Assembly (NCBI RefSeq): GCF_002838765.1
Contig: NZ_CP025120.1
Span: 248,001-312,000 of the forward strand
Direction: 5' to 3'
Length of the DNA stretch: 64,000 bases
Source of the DNA: Kangiella profundi
Lineage (GTDB): Bacteria; Pseudomonadota; Gammaproteobacteria; Enterobacterales; Kangiellaceae
How positions within the stretch are numbered: the stretch's first letter is position 1; each line of letters starts with the position of its first letter. Shown here one piece after another: positions 58,735-64,000 of the stretch. Below the pieces are notes generated by a model. It made no database searches, was not told the DNA's origin, and saw nothing but the letters and a program-made list of their open reading frames with translations. The position numbers and the translations under genes were made by a program.

Positions 58735-59496
58735 ATGGAAGCAATTGTAAATGACATATTAGATTGGATTTCCAATCACCCACACCTGGCTGGCGCGGCT
58801 GTTTTTCTAATTGCCTTTTTAGAATCTTTAGCCATAGTCGGCCTTGCTGTGCCTGGATGGTTACTTTTAGTTGGGGTTGGCAGCTTAATTGGCGGTGGGA
58901 CATTAAACTTCTGGCTGGTAGCCTTTTGCAGCTTCCTGGGCGCTGCCAGTGGACAGATCGTATCCTATTGGTTTGGTTACCACTTTCAGGACAAAGTCCA
59001 TCATTGGGGATGGATACAGCGTCACCAGAAAATGTTGCATACCGCAGAAGACTTCTTCCAACGCCATGGCTTTGCGGGAGTGCTTGTTGGTCAGTTTATA
59101 GGTCCGATACGAGCAGTGATTGCACTGATTGCTGGTGTGCTCGACATGCCGCCGAAAAAATTCATCATCGCCATTGTGATTGCGACTATCATCTGGGCAC
59201 CAGTATATTTGATGCCGGGAGTCGTTCTGGGAGCTGCGCTGACTTTTGAGAAAACTCAGGTCTGGGTTCTGGTGGGCAGTCTTGTCATCATGGCAATTTG
59301 TCTGTGGCTACTGGGACGTTTTATGATTGACCATCATCGCGCTAGAAAGCATCACACGACTCTGCCCCTGAAACGACATATCAACAACCTTTTGGCGCTA
59401 GGAATTTTTTCCGGTGTGATTGTCTTTCTTGTGATATCGAGTTACGGCAGCCTGATGTTACAGTTGGGCAGTAAGATCTGGAACCTCATCATTTAA
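58735..59496 (+). CDS. DedA family membrane protein
   Basis: 253-aa inner-membrane protein of the DedA/VTT superfamily; members act as undecaprenyl-phosphate or phospholipid flippases and affect proton-motive force. Seen: AAVFLIAFLESLAIVGLAVPGW near the N-terminus, FFQRHGFAGVLVGQFIGPIRA (the conserved glycine-arginine loop, here QFIGPIRA), and a C-terminal membrane helix after a basic segment. A phosphatidic acid phosphatase-like domain is absent. Fifteen bp precede the LysE gene, so they may be co-transcribed. Confidence 0.88.
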   Translation: MEAIVNDILDWISNHPHLAGAAVFLIAFLESLAIVGLAVPGWLLLVGVGSLIGGGTLNFWLVAFCSFLGAASGQIVSYWFGYHFQDKVHHWGWIQRHQKMLHTAEDFFQRHGFAGVLVGQFIGPIRAVIALIAGVLDMPPKKFIIAIVIATIIWAPVYLMPGVVLGAALTFEKTQVWVLVGSLVIMAICLWLLGRFMIDHHRARKHHTTLPLKRHINNLLALGIFSGVIVFLVISSYGSLMLQLGSKIWNLII

Positions 59497-59511
59497 TTTC
59501 TACCATTAAAA

Positions 59512-60159
59512 ATGCTAAACGAATTAACCACAAACTACTGGCAGGAATTTTTGTTAATGGCATCCGCCCATGCTTTGGCGGTTGCCAGCCCTGGCCCCGA
59601 TTTCGCCATTGTGATGCGCCAAAGCCTGGTCTTTGGTCGTCGCTTTGCAATTTTGACCAGTATTGGCATTGGCTTGGCGATATTAGTACATGTGACTTAT
59701 GCAGTACTAGGGATAGGTTTATTAATTCGAGATACACTGTGGCTATTCACTAGCATCAAGGTAGCTGGAGCGGCTTACCTGCTTTACATAGGCTGGCAGG
59801 CAATTAGAGTACAAAAAGCTGAGATCAAGGATTTTAAGCCGGTCAGTCGCGATACTATGACCAGCACCAAGGCATTTAGACAGGGTTTTATAACTAATGT
59901 GCTGAATCCTAAAGCTACTCTGTTCTTCCTGTCTTTATTTACCACAATCGTCAGTGCAGAAACTCCAATGGCAATACAGGCTCTTTACGGGATCTGGATG
60001 TCTGTTATGACAGGAGCATGGTTTGTCTTCCTATCGCTCATGCTAACGCAGCAGAAGGTACGCCAGTTCTTTGCTAACTTTGGTCATTGGATAGATAGAA
60101 TTCTTGGAGCATTCCTTATAATTCTGGCAATTCTGTTGCTGTTTTCAACGGTAAATTAG
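59512..60159 (+). CDS. LysE family translocator
   Basis: 215-aa exporter of the LysE/RhtB superfamily, with about six membrane helices. Family marks: ALAVASPGPDFAIVMRQSLVFGRR at the N-terminus and FRQGFITNVLNPKATLFFLSLF in the middle. It probably exports an amino acid or related metabolite; substrate unknown. Convergent with and overlapping the histidine-kinase gene by 4 nt, without room for a terminator. Confidence 0.9.
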   Translation: MLNELTTNYWQEFLLMASAHALAVASPGPDFAIVMRQSLVFGRRFAILTSIGIGLAILVHVTYAVLGIGLLIRDTLWLFTSIKVAGAAYLLYIGWQAIRVQKAEIKDFKPVSRDTMTSTKAFRQGFITNVLNPKATLFFLSLFTTIVSAETPMAIQALYGIWMSVMTGAWFVFLSLMLTQQKVRQFFANFGHWIDRILGAFLIILAILLLFSTVN

Positions 60160-61559
60160 ATGCGAGCTTTTGGAAGCTGTATAACAACACACAATCCAGA
60201 ATCTTTCTGGTTGTAAGCAGTAATAGTTCCTCCATTGGCTTCAACACCTCTTTTGGCAATTGCCAAGCCAAGGCCAGCTCCTCCTGAGGTTCTTTCTCTG
60301 GCATCTGTTGGCCGATAAAAAGCATCAAAAATCTTTTTTAGGTGCTCTTCATTGACGCCGTGGCCGGAGTCACAAATTATAATTTCAACACCGAGCTGTG
60401 ATTCTGAAGTTGCGACAGTGACGCAGGTATCGTCAGGAGTGTGTCTAATAGCATTCCTTAGAACATTCTCAATGGCGCGTGCGAGCAGGCTGTAATAACC
60501 GTTAAAAGCAATATCACCGTCAGGTTGGTAATCAACAGTTTTGTTATGTGCCTCTGCCTCAAACTTTGCATCTTCAACGATGACATCAAGCAGGTCATTG
60601 AGCATGAAATTGGCGCGATCTTCATTGACATGGCCTCTTTCCAGAGCGGCCATCTGCAGCAGTTCACCAATCATCTCGTCGAGTCGCTCAACTTCAAGTT
60701 CGATGCGATCGATGTGGCTGCGAGACTCGGGGTTGGCGCTTTTCTGAGCAAGACTGGCGGCAATCTGCATACGAGTCAATGGTGAGCGTAGCTCATGTGA
60801 GACATCACTGAGCAATCGTTTTTGGGAATGGATAATTCGTTCAATACGCTCAGCCATTAAGTCAAAGTCTTCTGCCAGATCTGCAAACTCGTCCTGACGT
60901 TTGCCAAGATAACGCTCAGCACGTGCGCTCAGATCACCGCGAGCAAAAGCCTGTGTCGTTCTTTGCAATTGATGGATAGGGCGAGTCAGGTACCAGGTTA
61001 GGGCAATACAAACCAGTGCACTGATGCCTAGAGCTAAAAGTAGATGCCAGGTTGAAACGGAGTGATAGAGGTATGAGACCACCGTGGTAAATTGATGGGG
61101 ACTTTTTTCACGCAGAAACAGCAAGTAATAATTGCCGCGATTGAAAACTACCTCTGGCCCAATAAAAGCTTCATTATCGACAATTACCATAGCTGGTGTA
61201 TTTCGATTGCGATAAAAAGAACTTAAATGATAGAGAACGTCAGGAACTTCTTTGCCAGTTAGGTCTTCGCCATTTTTATCAATAATAAAGGTATTGTTGA
61301 GATCATCCGGGACACGGTTAAGCGTAAGTAGTCGGCCAGTCTGATATTCATCAATGATTTTGCGTAATTGAATATTGATGGCTGCCTGACGCAACTGCTT
61401 GGCTTCTTCATCAGAAGCAGGAACCAGTTTATTGTCGTGACCGGTAAGACTATATAAGAATATTACACTGGTTAGTGTGATTAGTGTTGCCAGCCAGAAC
61501 CAGAGAAAAATTTTCCAGAACAGACTGGGACGAACGAGATTACGAATCCAGGGCAACAT
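60156..61559 (-). CDS. cpxA: Sensor histidine kinase, CpxA-like
   Basis: 467-aa membrane sensor: helix about 15-37, periplasmic domain 38-170, helix about 172-192, HAMP 193-246, HisKA with phospho-accepting H255 in SDVSHELRSPLTR, and HATPase with N, G1 and G2 boxes (ENVLRNAIRHT, DSGHGV, GGAGLGLAI). Overlaps its regulator by 20 nt. The CpxA label rests on architecture and on the CpxP/Spy-like neighbour across the divergent promoter; other envelope-stress kinases are possible. Confidence 0.87.
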   Translation of the reverse strand: MLPWIRNLVRPSLFWKIFLWFWLATLITLTSVIFLYSLTGHDNKLVPASDEEAKQLRQAAINIQLRKIIDEYQTGRLLTLNRVPDDLNNTFIIDKNGEDLTGKEVPDVLYHLSSFYRNRNTPAMVIVDNEAFIGPEVVFNRGNYYLLFLREKSPHQFTTVVSYLYHSVSTWHLLLALGISALVCIALTWYLTRPIHQLQRTTQAFARGDLSARAERYLGKRQDEFADLAEDFDLMAERIERIIHSQKRLLSDVSHELRSPLTRMQIAASLAQKSANPESRSHIDRIELEVERLDEMIGELLQMAALERGHVNEDRANFMLNDLLDVIVEDAKFEAEAHNKTVDYQPDGDIAFNGYYSLLARAIENVLRNAIRHTPDDTCVTVATSESQLGVEIIICDSGHGVNEEHLKKIFDAFYRPTDARERTSGGAGLGLAIAKRGVEANGGTITAYNQKDSGLCVVIQLPKARI

Positions 61560-62238
61560 ACTGATAGCCTACACCGCGAACTGTTTTGATGCGTTCATCG
61601 CCTTTTGAATCTGGGCCGAGTTTACGACGTAAATTACTAATGTGCATGTCGATACTACGATCATAGGCTTCTAATGTCCGGCCAAGACAACTCTCGGACA
61701 AATCATCACGGCTCACTAAAGTACCAGCATTGTTCATCAACAAATAAAGGATATCGAATTCGGTTGCAGTTAGCTTGACGACTTCATTGTTCAATAATAC
61801 TTCACGCGAAGCAGGGTTAATATAAACATCACCAAGGTGAACAGATTGCAGCTTCTTTTGTTTAGTGCTGTAGACATTTTCGGTTCGTCTAAGAATGGTT
61901 CGGATTCGAGCAGTCAGTTCGCGTGGGTTACAAGGCTTAGCAATATAATCATCGGCACCTAATTCCAAACCAACAATCCTGTCTATTTCATCGCCACGCG
62001 CTGTTAACATCAGAATCGGTACCTGAGATTCTTTGCGAACGGTTTTTAAAACATCAAACCCATTCATATTAGGCAACATCACATCAAGCACCATTAGATC
62101 AAAGCTGTGATCAAGAATTAATTTGGCAGCAGTGGCACCGTCATGCGCGAGAGCAATATCAAAGCCTTCCTGAGTCAGGTATTCCTGAAGGAGTTGACAC
62201 AGTTCAATGTCATCATCTGCTAGTAATAATTTTGGCAT
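61540..62238 (-). CDS. cpxR: OmpR-family response regulator, CpxR-like
   Basis: 232-aa regulator: receiver domain with acidic pocket DDD (8-10), phospho-acceptor D52 (LDVMLPNMNG), the conserved T in MLTARGDE and K in IAKPCNPREL, then a winged-helix DNA-binding domain (about 130-230, ending RTVRGVGYQYV). It precedes and overlaps its kinase. Probably autoregulated through the box in the divergent spacer. Confidence 0.9.
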   Translation of the reverse strand: MPKLLLADDDIELCQLLQEYLTQEGFDIALAHDGATAAKLILDHSFDLMVLDVMLPNMNGFDVLKTVRKESQVPILMLTARGDEIDRIVGLELGADDYIAKPCNPRELTARIRTILRRTENVYSTKQKKLQSVHLGDVYINPASREVLLNNEVVKLTATEFDILYLLMNNAGTLVSRDDLSESCLGRTLEAYDRSIDMHISNLRRKLGPDSKGDERIKTVRGVGYQYVALDS

Positions 62239-62313
62239 AGCTAACCTAACCTATTGGCGTGTATGGATTTTAGCACGCAAAAATAAAGAAAGTGTAAAGT
62301 TTGGTCAGTGGCT

Positions 62314-62329
62314 TTTACATAAGCTTTAC
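62314..62329 (-). promoter_or_regulatory. Candidate CpxR box
   Basis: On the minus strand GTAAA-N6-GTAAA (62329 to 62314); the E. coli CpxR consensus is two GTAAA half-sites about 5 nt apart. It lies between divergent cpxR and the CpxP-like gene, where control of both is expected. A further GTAAA on the plus strand lies at 62294-62298. Confidence 0.5.
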
Positions 62330-62460
62330 GCAAAAACCGTTATTAATTCAAACTTTTGAAGTTAAAAGAAGTCTATAGTGAGTAATCTAAATTTGCAAAA
62401 GCATTCTTCCTAGGAAGGATTTAACTAACAGCAAATCAGGAAGTGAGTTAGGAGTAGACT

Positions 62461-62955
62461 ATGTTATTGAATAAATCATTAATGGCATTAGTACTGGCAA
62501 CATCAGCCTTGGTGCTGAGTGTTAGTGCAGATGCTCGGAATCATGGTGGAATGCATAAAGAACATTCCATGCAACAGCATCAAATGATGATGGAGAAATT
62601 AGGTGTTAATGATGAGCAACGAGCGAAAATGGACAAGCTGTACGAGCAGCGAAAGGAAGCTGTTAAAGCTCATCAGGAACAGATGATGGAATTAATGCAG
62701 CAACAGCGTCATATGATGCAGCAAGATACTTTGGATAAAGGCAAGTTACAAAGCAATTTGCGTAAGCAGGCCGATATCAGAGCCGAAATGATGGCAGGAA
62801 GGCATCAGCATTATATGGAAGTGCAAAAACTTCTTAATGAAGAACAGCGCGCAAAAATGAAGGAGCTGCGTAAGGAAATGTATGAGATGCGCCAAGAAAT
62901 GCGTGAGGATATGCATGATCAGGCTAAAGAGCGGAAACAGGACAATAAAAAGTAA
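62461..62955 (+). CDS. CpxP/Spy-like periplasmic protein, Met/His-rich
   Basis: 164 aa. Signal peptide about 1-25 (ALVLSVSADA). The mature part is helical and charged, with two LTxxQ-like repeats (VNDEQRAKMDKL and LNEEQRAKMKEL), as in the CpxP/Spy chaperone family that damps CpxA signalling. It is unusually rich in methionine and histidine (HGGMHKEHSMQQHQMMM), which could bind copper or another metal. It is divergent from the two-component genes, the standard cpxP position. Confidence 0.83.
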   Translation: MLLNKSLMALVLATSALVLSVSADARNHGGMHKEHSMQQHQMMMEKLGVNDEQRAKMDKLYEQRKEAVKAHQEQMMELMQQQRHMMQQDTLDKGKLQSNLRKQADIRAEMMAGRHQHYMEVQKLLNEEQRAKMKELRKEMYEMRQEMREDMHDQAKERKQDNKK

Positions 62956-63057
62956 TCGCTAAACGACTCCCCCTTAGTGTTACAGGCTGGTATTAAGCCC
63001 CTCAAAAATTACCAGCTTTTCGACACTAACGTTATTTCAGAACCTCTCTGAAATGTT

Positions 63058-63083
63058 AGCCACCTTCGGGTGGCTTTTTTTTG
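63058..63083 (+). terminator. Terminator after the CpxP-like gene
   Basis: GCCACC-TTCG-GGTGGC followed by a run of eight T, with a stable UUCG loop. Confidence 0.85.
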
Positions 63084-63118
63084 TTATCATAAAAGCTATT
63101 TCGTGAAGGTCTCATCCA

Positions 63119-63991
63119 ATGCAGGATAAAAATCGAATTCAGGCAGATTTAGATTGGCTGATTAACAGTCCTGATTTTTTGTCAGTTGCATCAGTCAATG
63201 AATTGCATAGACGCAACCTGCTGAATGCTGATCAGCTGCTCGAGAATTCAGTGAGTGACAGCGATTCTTTTCGATTTGAACCCACGCACAGGCTAGGCGT
63301 CTATTTCGAGCAGCTTTGGCATCATCTGATTCGCTCCAATCCATCCTATGAGCTGTTACGCTCAAACCAGCAGGTAATTATCGATAAACAAACGCTGGGA
63401 GAATTCGATTCAATTATCCAGAGCAATAAAACAAAACTAAACTTTCATTGCGAGCTGGCAGTAAAGTTCTATCTACAAATAGGCAGCGGTGAAAAGATGG
63501 CCAATTGGGTTGGTCCTAACCTGCGTGATCGTTTTGATAGAAAATTTAAGCGCTTGCTCAGTCATCAGCTTGCCCTCTCTAGCAAAGCAGAAGTTAAAGA
63601 ATGGTTGGAACAGCAGCAGCTGGTTATAGACCAGTCAGCGCTACTAACTCGTGGACGCTTATTCTATGCAATACAAAATTTCTTCAATCAAACCTTCATC
63701 CATCCAGAAGAAGTCGTGGATAATCATTTGAAGGGATTCTGGGCGACCCATGAAGAGTTTAACCATTATCGAGAACAGACAAATTATGAATGGTATCAGT
63801 TGCCACGAATGTACTGGCTCTCGGAGTTGACCACTAATGATTATTCGCAGGTAAAGCAGCTCGGAGATCTCCATCAAGATCAGCTGGCTACCATTGTGGG
63901 CATGCAAAATGGAAAAGAGGTGGTACGAGGCTTTGTTGTTACCGATGAGTGGTTGAAAAGGGCCAGACAAAGAGTGTTAACTCGAGACTAA
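63119..63991 (+). CDS. DUF1853 family protein
   Basis: 290-aa cytoplasmic protein matching the DUF1853 pattern: LGVYFEQLWHHLI, the conserved LNFHCELAVKFYL and GPNLRDRFDRKFKRLLSHQL stretches. No catalytic function is established for the family. No signal peptide or membrane segment. The gene is complete, ending 9 nt before the window edge, and follows a terminator, so it has its own promoter. Confidence 0.85.
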   Translation: MQDKNRIQADLDWLINSPDFLSVASVNELHRRNLLNADQLLENSVSDSDSFRFEPTHRLGVYFEQLWHHLIRSNPSYELLRSNQQVIIDKQTLGEFDSIIQSNKTKLNFHCELAVKFYLQIGSGEKMANWVGPNLRDRFDRKFKRLLSHQLALSSKAEVKEWLEQQQLVIDQSALLTRGRLFYAIQNFFNQTFIHPEEVVDNHLKGFWATHEEFNHYREQTNYEWYQLPRMYWLSELTTNDYSQVKQLGDLHQDQLATIVGMQNGKEVVRGFVVTDEWLKRARQRVLTRD

Positions 63992-64000
63992 GACTAACAG

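Noticed and set aside
58764..59249. 161-aa ORF in another frame of dedA
   Set aside because: Rich in C, W, S and R, as expected for an off-frame translation of a membrane protein gene; the DedA frame carries the family motifs.

Overview
The window is a stretch of core chromosome from a gammaproteobacterium. Gene order and protein style suggest a marine, Kangiella-like member of the Oceanospirillales/Alteromonadales side of the class; this is inferred from synteny and not from a database match. No insertion sequence, prophage, CRISPR array, toxin-antitoxin pair or recognised defence system is visible. Almost every gene belongs to a known family, so the less expected material lies in the intergenic DNA.

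Layout. 216-2957 (minus): two tandem paralogous HD-GYP cyclic-di-GMP phosphodiesterases. 3188-17787 (plus): a complete 14-gene complex I operon, nuoA to nuoN, with nuoC and nuoD unfused. 17873-18546: a strong stable-RNA-type promoter, an initiator tRNA flanked by two decayed copies, several nested hairpins, a terminator and an attenuator-like element. 18547-27736 (plus): rimP-nusA-infB-rbfA-truB, an alpha/beta hydrolase, rpsO and pnp, which is the classic transcription/translation/RNA-decay operon. 27809-32076 (minus): a secreted M4 metalloprotease with two PPC domains, a small secreted protein of unknown function and a YceI protein, with repeat-rich spacers. 32271-33671 (plus): a sodium:solute symporter.

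33820-39281 (plus): miaB-phoH-ybeY-corC-lnt. 39763-54895 (plus): leuS-lptE-holA-nadD-rsfS-rlmH-mrdA-rodA-mltB-rlpA-dacA-D-amino acid aminotransferase-ybeD-lipB-lipA, combining outer-membrane assembly, replication, NAD synthesis, ribosome maturation, the rod-shape peptidoglycan machinery and lipoate synthesis. 55231-63991: single-gene units (FKBP isomerase, GST/SspA-like protein, M48 lipoprotein protease, GcvR-like ACT protein, an unknown protein, DedA, LysE), then a Cpx-like two-component system divergent from a CpxP/Spy-like periplasmic protein, and a DUF1853 protein.

The points most worth checking are the fMet tRNA triplet and the attenuator ahead of rimP, a ~125-bp inverted repeat that begins at the lipA stop codon, a composite inverted-repeat element and a greatly lengthened palindrome between the small secreted gene and yceI, and micro-ORFs whose stop codons overlap the nuoA and nuoG start codons. 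Everything was read by eye. Family assignments rest on motifs, length and gene order, not on searches.
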